64,000 nucleotides of DNA from Actinopolymorpha rutila. Lineage in GTDB: Bacteria; Actinomycetota; Actinomycetes; Propionibacteriales; Actinopolymorphaceae. A model generated the notes under the pieces. The model saw nothing but the letters and a program-made list of their open reading frames with translations. It searched no databases and was not told where the DNA came from. The stretch's first letter is position 1; each line of letters opens with the position of its first letter. Position numbers and translations under genes: made by a program. The DNA is taken from NCBI RefSeq assembly GCF_013407855.1, contig NZ_JACBZH010000001.1:5208001-5272000 (forward strand). Reading direction: 5' to 3'. Positions 25,782 through 33,831 of this stretch are shown here, one piece after another.

Positions 25782-25795
25782 CTCGCACGTGCGAG
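25782..25795. promoter_or_regulatory. Perfect 14-bp palindrome, candidate operator
   Basis: CTCGCACGTGCGAG lies between the divergent kinase-like gene (25728) and the FadR-type regulator (25850), 54 bases before the regulator start. Position and symmetry suggest a binding site for that regulator or another dimeric repressor; no known motif is assumed. Confidence 0.45.
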
Positions 25796-25849
25796 AAATA
25801 AGGGGTGGGGACAGTCCGCGTCCGCGGGCCCAGGCGAAAGGACGATCCG

Positions 25850-26551
25850 GTGGCAGCTCCGGTGACGGAGGCGGCGATCGAGAAGGTTCGCCAACTCATC
25901 ATCGGCGGCGAACTCGGACCGGGCTCCCGCCTTCCCCCCGAGGCCACGCTGGCCGAACGGCTGGGCGTCTCCCGCAGCAGTGCGCGCGAAGCGGTGCGCG
26001 CGCTGGTCACCGCCCGGGTTCTCGACGTACGCCGCGGTGACGGCACCTACGTCACGAGCCTGCGACCGCAACTTCTCCTTGACGGCATCGGATTCGCGGT
26101 CGAGATGATGCGGGACGACTCCGCGCTGGAACTCATCGAGGTCCGGCGCGTGCTGGAGCCGGCGGTCACCGCGCTGGCCGCGGACCGGGCGAGCGCCGGC
26201 CACCTGCAGGAGATCGGCGCCAGCCTGGGCCGGATGCGCCAGGCCGACGGGCACGAGGAGTTCGTACGTTTCGACGCGGAGTTCCACGACCTGGTGGGCG
26301 AGGCGTCGGGCAACGAGACGCTGGCGTCGATGGTGCGGGGAGTGTCCAGCCGGTCACTGCGCGCGCGGGTGTGGCGCGACATTCTCGAGGCCGATGCGTC
26401 CGAGCGCACCATGGCAGAACACGAACGGATCTACGCCGCGCTCCAGGCCCGTGACAGTGCGTCCGCGCAGGCCGCGGCTCTGCTGCACGTGCGCTCGACC
26501 GAGATCTGGCTGCGTCAGGTGCTGGACGCCAACCGCGCGCAGACCTCTTGA
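25850..26551 (+). CDS. GntR family regulator, FadR subfamily (FCD domain)
   Basis: 233 residues from a GTG at 25850 with AAAGGA 8 bases upstream; a GTG at 25805 is in frame but weaker. The winged helix reads EKVRQLIIGGELGPGSRLPP then EATLAERLGVSRSSAREAVR and VLDVRRGDGTYVTSLRP. The rest is an all-helical FCD domain with the metal- or ligand-binding pattern ELIEVRRVLEPAVTALAADR, RFDAEFHDLVGEASGN and AEHERIYAALQARDSASAQA (Asp, His, His in place). FadR-type members usually respond to a sugar acid or small carboxylate and repress adjacent catabolic genes. A TTGACA box overlaps its stop codon and probably starts transcription of the GH29 gene that follows. Confidence 0.92.
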   Translation: MAAPVTEAAIEKVRQLIIGGELGPGSRLPPEATLAERLGVSRSSAREAVRALVTARVLDVRRGDGTYVTSLRPQLLLDGIGFAVEMMRDDSALELIEVRRVLEPAVTALAADRASAGHLQEIGASLGRMRQADGHEEFVRFDAEFHDLVGEASGNETLASMVRGVSSRSLRARVWRDILEADASERTMAEHERIYAALQARDSASAQAAALLHVRSTEIWLRQVLDANRAQTS

Positions 26552-26553
26552 CA
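26548..26553 (+). promoter_or_regulatory. Candidate -35 box before the GH29 gene
   Basis: TTGACA overlaps the TGA stop of the FadR-type gene. A matching -10 box is not clear: the next candidate, TACGAA, is 21 bases away. The region GTTACGGTACGAAAC just downstream is partly palindromic and could be an operator. Weak evidence. Confidence 0.3.
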
Positions 26554-26622
26554 CCCTCCTCGGCGACGTTACGGTACGAAACATCCGATCTTTCCGGCCG
26601 TAGGCAGGAGCGCCGTTCCGCG

Positions 26623-28095
26623 ATGTCCACCGACACCTCCGCCGCGCCCTTCGCGGCCACCTTCGAATCGCTCCGTCAGTTCGAGTGCCCGGACTGGTTC
26701 CGCGACGCCAAGCTCGGCATCTGGTCGCACTGGGGCGCCCAGTCGGTCCCGATGTACGGCGACTGGTACGCGCGGAACATGTACATCGAGGGCCACGACC
26801 AGTACCGCCACCACCTGCGGATGTACGGCCACCCGTCCAAGGTCGGTTACAAGGACATCGTGGAGCGGTGGAAGGCGGAGAACTTCGACCCCGAAGGCCT
26901 GATGGACCTCTATGTCGCGGCGGGTGCGAAGTACTTCGTCGGCCAGGCCACCCACCACGACAACTTCTTCAACTACGACTCGCGGATCCACCGGTGGAAC
27001 TCGGTCCGGATGGGCCCGAAGAAGGACATCACCCGGCTGTGGAAGGACGCCGCGGACGCACGCGGACTGCCGTTCGGCCTCACCGAGCACCACGGCGCCG
27101 CCTTCTCCTGGTCCAACGTGAACAAGGGCGCGGACAAGTTGGGCCCGTACGCCGGAATCCCGTACGACGGCAACGACGAGGCGTACGAGGAGTTCTACCT
27201 GCCCAACCGCGAGCACTACGACCCCGACAGCGGCGGCAAGCTGGACATCGCCAACTGGTACACCGGCAACAAGCGCTGGCACCAGCACTGGCTGGAGGTG
27301 GTGAAGGAGATCATCGACCTCTACCAGCCGGAGCTGCTGTACTCCGACGGTCCCGTGCCGTTCGGCGAGAACAACGGCTACGACATCGGCCTGCAGGCAA
27401 TCTCCTACCTCTACAACGCCAGCGCCGCCCGCAACGGCGGGGTGAACCAGGCGGTCTACAACCAGAAGGACCGCCGTCAGGAGATCTACTCCGTCGGCGT
27501 CATGGACATCGAGCGCAGCCAGGAACCCGACATCAAACCCGAGCCCTGGCAGACCGACACCTCGGTGGGCGACTGGTTCTACAACGTCCGCGACGACTAC
27601 AAGACCGCCGGCCACGTGGTCGAGCTGCTGGTCGACATCGTCTCGAAGAACGGCAACCTGCTGCTGAACATCCCGCAGCGGCCCGACGGCACGCTCGATG
27701 ACGAGTGCACCCACATCCTCACGTCCATGGGGCGGTGGATCGACGTGTGCGGCGAGGGCATCTACGGCACCCGGCCGTTCCGGGTGTCGGGTGAGGGCGG
27801 CAGCGCGGTCCGGATCGAGGGCTTCCGCGAGGACGCGGTGGAGTGGACGAGCACCGACCTCCGCTTCACCCGCAGGGGCGACACGCTCTACGCGTTCCAG
27901 CTGCGGTGGCCGGAGGACGGCCGTACGGTGATCCACAGCCTGCGTCCGGAGGATCGGGCCCGCTCGGTGCGGCTGCTCGGCGGCGGGCAGGTGCCGTTCG
28001 AGCGGGCCGGCGGCGTGCTCGTCGCCCAGCTGCCCAAACGCCGGCCGGTGGACGAGGTGAACTGCCTCGCCATCGAGTTCGACCACCTGGCGTAG
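26623..28095 (+). CDS. GH29 alpha-L-fucosidase
   Basis: 490 residues, ATG at 26623 (an in-frame ATG at 26548 lies at the end of the regulator gene). The catalytic barrel is complete: DWFRDAKLGIWSHWGAQSVP at the N-terminus, AGAKYFVGQATHHDNFFNYD, and the strand PELLYSDGPVPFG, in which Asp near residue 242 is the expected nucleophile. A C-terminal beta domain follows from about residue 400. The enzyme removes terminal fucose by a retaining mechanism. There is no signal peptide, so it probably works on imported oligosaccharides. The sulfatase gene lies 102 bases downstream and the FadR-type regulator just upstream, giving a small catabolic module for a fucosylated, perhaps sulfated, glycan. Confidence 0.92.
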   Translation: MSTDTSAAPFAATFESLRQFECPDWFRDAKLGIWSHWGAQSVPMYGDWYARNMYIEGHDQYRHHLRMYGHPSKVGYKDIVERWKAENFDPEGLMDLYVAAGAKYFVGQATHHDNFFNYDSRIHRWNSVRMGPKKDITRLWKDAADARGLPFGLTEHHGAAFSWSNVNKGADKLGPYAGIPYDGNDEAYEEFYLPNREHYDPDSGGKLDIANWYTGNKRWHQHWLEVVKEIIDLYQPELLYSDGPVPFGENNGYDIGLQAISYLYNASAARNGGVNQAVYNQKDRRQEIYSVGVMDIERSQEPDIKPEPWQTDTSVGDWFYNVRDDYKTAGHVVELLVDIVSKNGNLLLNIPQRPDGTLDDECTHILTSMGRWIDVCGEGIYGTRPFRVSGEGGSAVRIEGFREDAVEWTSTDLRFTRRGDTLYAFQLRWPEDGRTVIHSLRPEDRARSVRLLGGGQVPFERAGGVLVAQLPKRRPVDEVNCLAIEFDHLA

Positions 28096-28113
28096 CTCGA
28101 CCACCTGGCGTAG
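28079..28113. repeat. Tandem duplication over the GH29 stop codon
   Basis: TCGACCACCTGGCGTAG occurs at 28079-28095 and again at 28097-28113, a period of 18 bases. The unit includes the last codons and the TAG stop, so the encoded tail DHLA-stop is repeated after the first stop. Confidence 0.8.
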
Positions 28114-28196
28114 GGGCGTCGACCGGCGCAGAGGACACAGGGCAGACTGGGGCGTCGAAGCCCACTCGGAGCGCATTCCGGCGAAGGAGAACTTCG

Positions 28197-29555
28197 ATGC
28201 CACAGGACGAACCCACCCCGGCCAACGTCGTCGTGATGCACTGTCACGACCTCGGACGGTTTCTCGGCTGCTACGGCAACGAGACCGTCGCCACCCCGCA
28301 TCTGGACGCGCTGGCCGCCGACGGCGTGCGCTTCGACCGGGCGTTCACCACGGCACCGCAGTGCAGCCCGTCGCGGGCGTCGCTGTTCACCGGCCGCTAC
28401 CCACACGTCAACGGCGTGCTCGGGCTGACCCACCAGGACTTCGCCTGGGACCTGCACCCCGGCGAACGCCACCTGGGTGGCCTGCTGCGCGACCAGGGCT
28501 ATCGCAGCGTGCTGCTCGGTGTGCAGCACGAGTCCCGGGCACGCGCCGACGAGGACCTCGCCGACCGGCTCGGCTTCGACCACGTGGACACCACCTCGAC
28601 CAGGGCGGAGCCGGTGTCGCAGGCTGCGGTCGACCAGCTGGGGCAGCTCGTCGAGGGTGACCGGCCGTTCTACCTGCAGGTCGGGTTCCTCGAGCCGCAC
28701 CGGATGGCCGGTGACCGCGACGAGCCCGGGGTGATGGGCTTCCTGGGCAACCACGTGGTGCCGGACGACAGCCTGGGCGTGGCGATTCCGCCGTACCTGC
28801 TGGACACCCCGTCGGCGCGCACCGAGCTCGCCGAGCTGCAGGGAGCGGTCCGGCACATGGACGCCGCCGCCGGTCGGGTGCTGGCCGAGCTGGACCGGCT
28901 GGGTGCGGCCGACAACACGATCATGATCTTCACCACCGACCACGGTCTCGCGCTCCCCCGGGCCAAGTGCTCGTTGTACGACCCGGGGCTGGAGGTCGCG
29001 CTGATCATCCGTTACCCCGACGGCGGCTGGACCGGCGGGCAGGTGCGCGACGCGATGGTGTCCCACGTGGACCTGCTCCCCACGCTGCTGGCGGCCACCG
29101 GTGGCACGGCCGGCGACGACGTGCACGGGCGCAGTTTCCTTCCCCTGCTCGACGGCGAGGAGCACACCCGCCGGGAGGAGATCTTCGGGGAGATGACCTA
29201 CCACGACTACTACGACCCGCGCCGGTGCGTACGGACCGAACGCCACAAGCTGATCGCCAACTTCACCTCCGCGCCGGCGTTCATGGATCCCAGCCAGGGT
29301 TGGATGCGGCGGTGCCGGCCGAAGGTGCAGACCGAGGGCCTGGCGTCCTACCACCCGTCGCTCGAGCTGTACGACCTGGCGGCGGATCCGGCCGAGCTCA
29401 CCAACCTGGTGGACGATCCGGAGCAGGCCGGCATCGTGGCGGAGCTGTCCGCGAAGCTGGCGGAGTGGATGGTGCAGACCAAGGACCCGCTGGTCGACGG
29501 CGCGGTGACCTCCCCGCTGCACACGAAGACGATGAACGCCCTCCTGCGGGCGTGA
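28197..29555 (+). CDS. Type I sulfatase
   Basis: 452 residues; ATG at 28197 with AAGGAGA 7 bases upstream. The sulfatase signature is complete: TTAPQCSPSRASLFTGRYPH, where Cys56 in C-S-P-S-R is the residue converted to formylglycine by a separate maturase. Metal ligands are seen in VVVMHCHDLGRFLGCYG near the N-terminus (here H-D rather than the usual D-D) and in MIFTTDHGLALPRAKCSLYD. The N-terminal ligand change is unusual but occurs in some clades. There is no signal peptide, so the enzyme is probably cytosolic. With the GH29 fucosidase upstream it may desulfate fucosyl or other sugars from imported oligosaccharides. Confidence 0.9.
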   Translation: MPQDEPTPANVVVMHCHDLGRFLGCYGNETVATPHLDALAADGVRFDRAFTTAPQCSPSRASLFTGRYPHVNGVLGLTHQDFAWDLHPGERHLGGLLRDQGYRSVLLGVQHESRARADEDLADRLGFDHVDTTSTRAEPVSQAAVDQLGQLVEGDRPFYLQVGFLEPHRMAGDRDEPGVMGFLGNHVVPDDSLGVAIPPYLLDTPSARTELAELQGAVRHMDAAAGRVLAELDRLGAADNTIMIFTTDHGLALPRAKCSLYDPGLEVALIIRYPDGGWTGGQVRDAMVSHVDLLPTLLAATGGTAGDDVHGRSFLPLLDGEEHTRREEIFGEMTYHDYYDPRRCVRTERHKLIANFTSAPAFMDPSQGWMRRCRPKVQTEGLASYHPSLELYDLAADPAELTNLVDDPEQAGIVAELSAKLAEWMVQTKDPLVDGAVTSPLHTKTMNALLRA

Positions 29556-29585
29556 TCCGCCACCTTCCACCCCCGCTGCGGGCGG

Positions 29586-31013
29586 TCACCCGGCCAGCCG
29601 CTCGCTGCGCAGGTGGTAAGCGGGCTTGGACAAACTCGGCACGACGAGAATGCGTGGGTCGGCTCCGACATGCCGGCGCGCCTCGGCCAGCGCCTCCTCG
29701 ACGGTGGGCACTGGAATCGCTCCCATACCCCGGGCGTGGCCGGGGCTGACCGCACCCGCGACGTAGACGGCTCGGGCGTACTCACGGGCCAGCCCGCCCA
29801 TGTAGGCCATGGAGAACGCGTGGAACGGGTGGTAGCCGTACGCGGTGCGGTAGCGGTCGAGGTAGCCCGCGTCGGTGCACAGCTCGTCCTCGTACTTCGC
29901 CAGGTCGGCGGGACGGTGGACGGTCTGCAACAGCTCGTAGGTTCGTTCGTACGAAGGGAACTCGGTGTCGTTGAACCACCCGTCACACACCGAGGCGGCG
30001 ATCACCACCGGGTGCGGTGTCAAGGCCGCCTTGGCACGCGCGATCGACGCGCCGATCGCCTGCATCATCAGGACCGGGTTGGAGCCCATGCCGTTGCCGT
30101 AGTGGAAGCTGCGCGGCATCCCGAGGACGAGTACGTCGGCGGGCTCACCGGGCAGGGTCAGCTCGGTCCGGCGGGTGGCGGGCGGCCAGGACGCCTCCTC
30201 CACGGCGGGGATGCTGCCCGCGAGCACCGCGACCTGTTCGGACCGGGCGTTCAGCACGGCGTCGACGGTGAAGAACGGCCGCGGCAACGCCTCCTCGATC
30301 CGCTTCCCGATCGCGGCGAGCTGGTGCCGGAAGTGGCTGTGCGGCGAGATCGGCACGAAGTCGTCGCGGTTCAGGCTGCCCGGCGTGTGGTGGCAGCGGA
30401 TGGACCGCCAGGTGGTCAGCCCGGTGGCGGGCATCTTGTAGCCGCCGGAGAACCCGCCGTACGGGTTGCCCGCCGCGTGGCTGATCAGCACGGTCAGGTC
30501 GGACTCGACGACGTGGCGGTTGACCTCGACCACGTCCCCGAGCGCGGAGGCTTCGAGGGCGACGATGCCGTCGGGGTCCTCCGCGTCGTGGTTGACGATC
30601 TGGCCGGGTTCGAAGAGGTCGAGCACGTCCTGGCCGAGGTAGGCCGCGAACTCCTCCCGGGTGTTCATGCGGTGCAGCCCCGTCGCGCACACCAGGGTGA
30701 TGTCCTGTCGGCGTACACCGGCGCGTTCGAGCTCCTCGACCACCACCGGGATCGCGACCTTGCGGTGGGCGGTGACGTGGGCGCCGCCCTTCACCCGGTC
30801 GGGGAAGGCGATGGTCACCCGTGAGCCGGGCCTGACCAGGCTGGCCAGGGGCTCGGTGCCCAGCGGGTTTCGGACCGCCTCACGGGTCGCGCCGATCGGG
30901 TCCGCCAGGCCGGCCGGCTCGTGGGCCGCGCTACCGGACTGGACCACCGTGGCGTGGTCGGGCAGGTCGACGTCGAGGTGACCGTCGCCGTACTCCAGGC
31001 GTACGCGTTGCAC
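29586..31013 (-). CDS. LarA-like protein (nickel-dependent lactate racemase family, DUF2088)
   Basis: 475 residues; the GTG at 31013 has GAGGAGG 6 bases upstream, which decides the start. The LarA core is visible: CATGLHRMNTREEFAAYLG (with the family histidine), ISHAAGNPYGGFSGGYKMP, whose Lys corresponds to the residue that covalently holds the nickel-pincer cofactor, and RSIRCHHTPGSLN with the nickel-ligand histidine. True LarA racemises lactate; many homologues act on other 2-hydroxyacids. The maturation genes larB, larC and larE are not in this window. The gene faces a 3-hydroxyisobutyrate-dehydrogenase-type enzyme across a 73-base gap, so both may act on one hydroxyacid. Confidence 0.83.
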   Translation of the reverse strand: MQRVRLEYGDGHLDVDLPDHATVVQSGSAAHEPAGLADPIGATREAVRNPLGTEPLASLVRPGSRVTIAFPDRVKGGAHVTAHRKVAIPVVVEELERAGVRRQDITLVCATGLHRMNTREEFAAYLGQDVLDLFEPGQIVNHDAEDPDGIVALEASALGDVVEVNRHVVESDLTVLISHAAGNPYGGFSGGYKMPATGLTTWRSIRCHHTPGSLNRDDFVPISPHSHFRHQLAAIGKRIEEALPRPFFTVDAVLNARSEQVAVLAGSIPAVEEASWPPATRRTELTLPGEPADVLVLGMPRSFHYGNGMGSNPVLMMQAIGASIARAKAALTPHPVVIAASVCDGWFNDTEFPSYERTYELLQTVHRPADLAKYEDELCTDAGYLDRYRTAYGYHPFHAFSMAYMGGLAREYARAVYVAGAVSPGHARGMGAIPVPTVEEALAEARRHVGADPRILVVPSLSKPAYHLRSERLAG

Positions 31014-31086
31014 CTGATCCTCCTCACCGGGACTTCGTGCACCATAGTGGCCCGGTCTGCGGGCGTACCACGAGGAGGGCGACAGC

Positions 31087-31992
31087 ATGGTCGAGGAGAC
31101 ACACAGCACGGGCGGCGTCGGCACCGTCGGGATCGTCGGCACCGGCACCATGGGCGCGGCCATGGCGGACGTCCTCCGCCCGCACCACCGGCTGGTCGTG
31201 TGGGACGTCGACGAGGCGAGCGTCCGGCGGCAGGAGGCGGCCGGCTCGGTGGTCGCCGCGGACGTCGCCGAGCTCACCGCCGAGGCGGACGTCGTACTTC
31301 TGTCCCTGCCCGGCCCCGACGTCGTACGCAAGGTGGTGGCAGGTGAGCGCGGCGTCCTCGCGGCGGCCGGCGCCCCGGGGGTGATCGCCGACCTGAGCAC
31401 CGTGGACCCCGGGACAGCCAGGGCGATGGCGACGGCGGCCGCCGAGATCGGCGTGGGCTACCTGGACGCGCCGGTGCTGGGCCGCCCGCACCGGTGCGGC
31501 GCGTGGACCCTTCCCGTCGGTGGCACCGAGGACGATCTGGCGTTCGCCCGACCGGTGCTGGAGAAGGTGGCGGCCCGGGTGATCCGGGTCGGCGACGTCG
31601 GCGCCGCCAGCATCCTCAAGCTGCTCAACAACCTGATGTTCGGCGCCATCAACGCGATCACCGCCGAGACGATGGCAACGGCCGAACGCCTGGGGCTGGA
31701 CCCGCAGACGTACTACTCCACGCTCGCCGACTCCGGTGCCGCGTCTGTGAGCAACCTGTTCCGGGAGATCGCGCCCAAGATCGCCAACCGGGACTGGTCC
31801 CCCGCGTTCACCGTCGACCTGCTCGCCAAGGACAACCGGCTCGGGCTCGCCGTGATCGAGGAGGCCGGCATCACCGCGCCGGTCGCGCGGGCCGTGGTCG
31901 GCCTCAACGAGGAGGGCCGCTCGGCCGGACTCGGGGCGCTCGACACCAGTGCTCTCGTTCAGCTCTTCGAGGGGGTTGAGCGAGAGGGCTGA
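31087..31992 (+). CDS. NAD(P)-dependent 2-hydroxy/3-hydroxyacid dehydrogenase (HIBADH family)
   Basis: 301 residues, ATG at 31087. The Rossmann fingerprint is GTVGIVGTGTMGAAMADVL. The substrate-binding motif is GVGYLDAPVLGRPHRCGAWT, a variant of DAPVSGG, and the catalytic lysine is in AASILKLLNNLMFGAINAIT. All four usual motifs of beta-hydroxyacid dehydrogenases are in place. It oxidises a 3-hydroxyacid such as 3-hydroxyisobutyrate, tartronate semialdehyde or a sugar acid with NAD(P)+. Opposite orientation to the LarA-like gene suggests common control. The GNAT gene at 32012 follows after 19 bases and may be cotranscribed. Confidence 0.9.
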   Translation: MVEETHSTGGVGTVGIVGTGTMGAAMADVLRPHHRLVVWDVDEASVRRQEAAGSVVAADVAELTAEADVVLLSLPGPDVVRKVVAGERGVLAAAGAPGVIADLSTVDPGTARAMATAAAEIGVGYLDAPVLGRPHRCGAWTLPVGGTEDDLAFARPVLEKVAARVIRVGDVGAASILKLLNNLMFGAINAITAETMATAERLGLDPQTYYSTLADSGAASVSNLFREIAPKIANRDWSPAFTVDLLAKDNRLGLAVIEEAGITAPVARAVVGLNEEGRSAGLGALDTSALVQLFEGVEREG

Positions 31993-32011
31993 CGGGGAGG
32001 CTCCTACAGCC

Positions 32012-32620
32012 ATGAGCCCCGACACCGAACCCGAGCCCGACACCGAACCCGATTCCGATTCCGAACCCGAGCCCGCCCCGCTGCCGACGATGCGCCCGGC
32101 GACCGAGGCGGACCTGCCCGCCGTGTTCGCGTTGCTGACCGAGGCCGCCGAGCGGCTCGCCGAGCACGGCGTCGAGCAGTGGCCCACGAGGTTCGAACGC
32201 GACGGCGGCTGGCGGGCCCGGCGAATCGAGGAGTACGTCGCCGACGGCTACCTCTACCTCGGCTCCGACGACCGGGGGTACGTCGCGACCATCACACTCA
32301 GCCCGCACGCCGACCCGGACTTCGCCCACGCCTGGCCCGGCGGGCCCGAGGACGCGCTCTACATCTTCCGGTTCGCGATCGCGGGCCGGGTCGCCGGTCA
32401 CCACGTGGGCGAACACCTGCTCGCCTGGGCCGCCGACCGCGCGGCGCGAGCCGGGAAGTCCTGGCTGCGCGTCGACGTACACCGCCGCAACGAGGAACTC
32501 CATCGCTACTACGAGCGGATGGGCTTCACCCGCGTCGGCACCGTCGTCACACCCCCGCGCAGGTCCGGCGCGTTGTACCAGCGACCGTCCGCGCGGCTCG
32601 GATCCAGCTCCGACCGCTGA
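32012..32620 (+). CDS. GNAT family N-acetyltransferase with acidic N-terminal tail
   Basis: 202 residues, ATG at 32012. The first 35 residues are a low-complexity run of Asp, Glu, Pro and Ser (about EPEPDTEPDSDSEPEPAP), probably disordered. The GNAT domain then starts TMRPATEADLPAVFALLTEA, contains the catalytic-core strand LYIFRFAIAGRVAGHHVGEH with the acetyl-CoA loop (R-x-x-G-x-G/H variation) and ends LRVDVHRRNEELHRYYERMG, the classic final N-x-x-x-x-x-x-Y motif. Substrate unknown. Confidence 0.86.
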   Translation: MSPDTEPEPDTEPDSDSEPEPAPLPTMRPATEADLPAVFALLTEAAERLAEHGVEQWPTRFERDGGWRARRIEEYVADGYLYLGSDDRGYVATITLSPHADPDFAHAWPGGPEDALYIFRFAIAGRVAGHHVGEHLLAWAADRAARAGKSWLRVDVHRRNEELHRYYERMGFTRVGTVVTPPRRSGALYQRPSARLGSSSDR

Positions 32621-32761
32621 CGTACGTCGGCGCCCGGGCACCTGCGCCCGGCTCGACCGAAGTTGTCCACAGGCGTTCCCCCCGGACTCCCCGAAAGCTG
32701 CCACACTCGATCGATCCCAAGATCAGTCGGAACCGGCACCGGTGACGTGGGGGCAACGGGG

Positions 32762-33235
32762 ATGGCGAACGTACCGAGGGCAGCTCTGCTGGCAGCCGCG
32801 AAGAGGGCAAAGATCACCGAGGCGGCGGCGGACCTGCTGCGTTTGGTGGAGAAGAAGTACCTGTCGAAGAACCTCGGTCACAACCTGGAGGTGGCCGGGA
32901 GACGCGGCATGAAGAACGCCGCCGGCAAGCTCACCGACGACGCCGCACACCTGGTGCCGAAGGCCTCCAACTATGTTTCCGCGCGGCGGGCCCGGGCGAT
33001 CCTGGAGAAGTACAAGATCCACCTCGACGAACCGGTCAACGGAAGCTGGCTCCCACATGGCAGGGACGCGTCGAAGTATCCGAACCCGTTCAGCAAGTCG
33101 CCGCACCAGGCGACCCACAGCCGGGCGTACTACGACGCGCTGTGGGGCCTCCTTCGAAGATGTAAGAACGAGGACCAGGTGGTCGCTGTCCTAAGCTACG
33201 TCCGCGCCCAGCTCGACAAGGGCATGTGGCCCTGA
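32762..33235 (+). CDS. Free-standing AHH-family nuclease, probable toxin
   Basis: 157 residues, ATG at 32762. After a 55-residue helical lead the C-terminal 100 residues match the AHH branch of the HNH/Endo VII nuclease superfamily: TDDAAHLVPKASNYV with His63 (AHL in place of AHH), the helix AILEKYKIHLDEPVNGSWLP with Asn93, then QATHSRAYYDALWGLL with His119. These are the general-base and metal-binding positions of the fold. In other bacteria AHH domains are the C-terminal toxin tips of large secreted polymorphic toxins. Here the domain is a separate small protein with no secretion domain of its own. Imm11-like, YbaB-like and WXG100-like genes follow within 20 bases each, so it is very likely part of that system. 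Nuclease activity is inferred. Confidence 0.72.
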   Translation: MANVPRAALLAAAKRAKITEAAADLLRLVEKKYLSKNLGHNLEVAGRRGMKNAAGKLTDDAAHLVPKASNYVSARRARAILEKYKIHLDEPVNGSWLPHGRDASKYPNPFSKSPHQATHSRAYYDALWGLLRRCKNEDQVVAVLSYVRAQLDKGMWP

Positions 33236-33256
33236 TCGTGAAGTGGAGATCCAGAA

Positions 33257-33811
33257 GTGAGAGTCTTCCAGCTGTACCCCGTCGGCGAGTACGAGTTCCT
33301 CACGACCGAGGACGAGGACGACCTGGAACAGCTGGGTGAGCTCGACGCCACTTCCCTGGCGGCGGACTGGACGCCCGTTCCGGTCGAGCTCGGCACCACC
33401 GACGAGGACTCGGGCGCACCCCTGCTCCGAGCGGACTTTCCCTGGCTCGGTAGCTGGTCGCTGGTGCTCCGCGACCAGGGGATCGACCTCGCCGGGCCGG
33501 TCCTGGACTCCTTCGGTGAACTCCTGCCGCTCACGTGCCCGGACGCACGGGTCGCCCTGTTCAACCCGCTCGTGGTGCTGGACGCCCTGGACGAGAGCCG
33601 CTCAAAGCTCGTGCGGTTTCCCGACGGCGACCTGATGGTCATCGAGAAGTACGTCTTCGCACAGCGGGCGATTCCGGAGCGGTCGGTCTTCAAGATCCCA
33701 CAGGAACGATCCGGTGCGGTCTTCTACACCGAGCCGGTGGTCGACGAACTGAGAGGGCTCGGCCTGGCCGGGCTCGACTTCAAGCTGCTGTGGGATTCCG
33801 ACGCGGACTGA
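33257..33811 (+). CDS. Imm11/DUF1629-like immunity protein
   Basis: 184 residues; GTG at 33257 with GGAGA 8 bases upstream, 21 bases after the AHH gene. The C-terminal third shows the typical features of Imm11 (DUF1629): a strand with IPERSVFKIPQERSGAVFYT, then VVDELRGLGLAGLDFKLLWD, which matches the family ending with a W near the C-terminus. The protein is acidic (theoretical charge clearly negative) as expected for an inhibitor of a nucleic-acid-binding toxin. Imm11 proteins next to AHH toxins are a recurring arrangement, so this is the probable neutralising partner of the nuclease. Binding is inferred, not shown. Confidence 0.68.
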   Translation: MRVFQLYPVGEYEFLTTEDEDDLEQLGELDATSLAADWTPVPVELGTTDEDSGAPLLRADFPWLGSWSLVLRDQGIDLAGPVLDSFGELLPLTCPDARVALFNPLVVLDALDESRSKLVRFPDGDLMVIEKYVFAQRAIPERSVFKIPQERSGAVFYTEPVVDELRGLGLAGLDFKLLWDSDAD

Positions 33812-33831
33812 GCGGAGCGGGAGGAGTGTGG

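Noticed and set aside
27888..29570. 560-codon minus-strand open frame opposite the fucosidase end and sulfatase
   Set aside because: The plus strand holds two enzymes with intact catalytic motifs; the minus reading is low-complexity Val/Gly/His/Arg.
32663..32761. Upstream extension of the AHH nuclease gene to give a secretion leader
   Set aside because: The added residues are not a signal peptide or WXG domain, and the ATG at 32762 fits the helical start of the protein.
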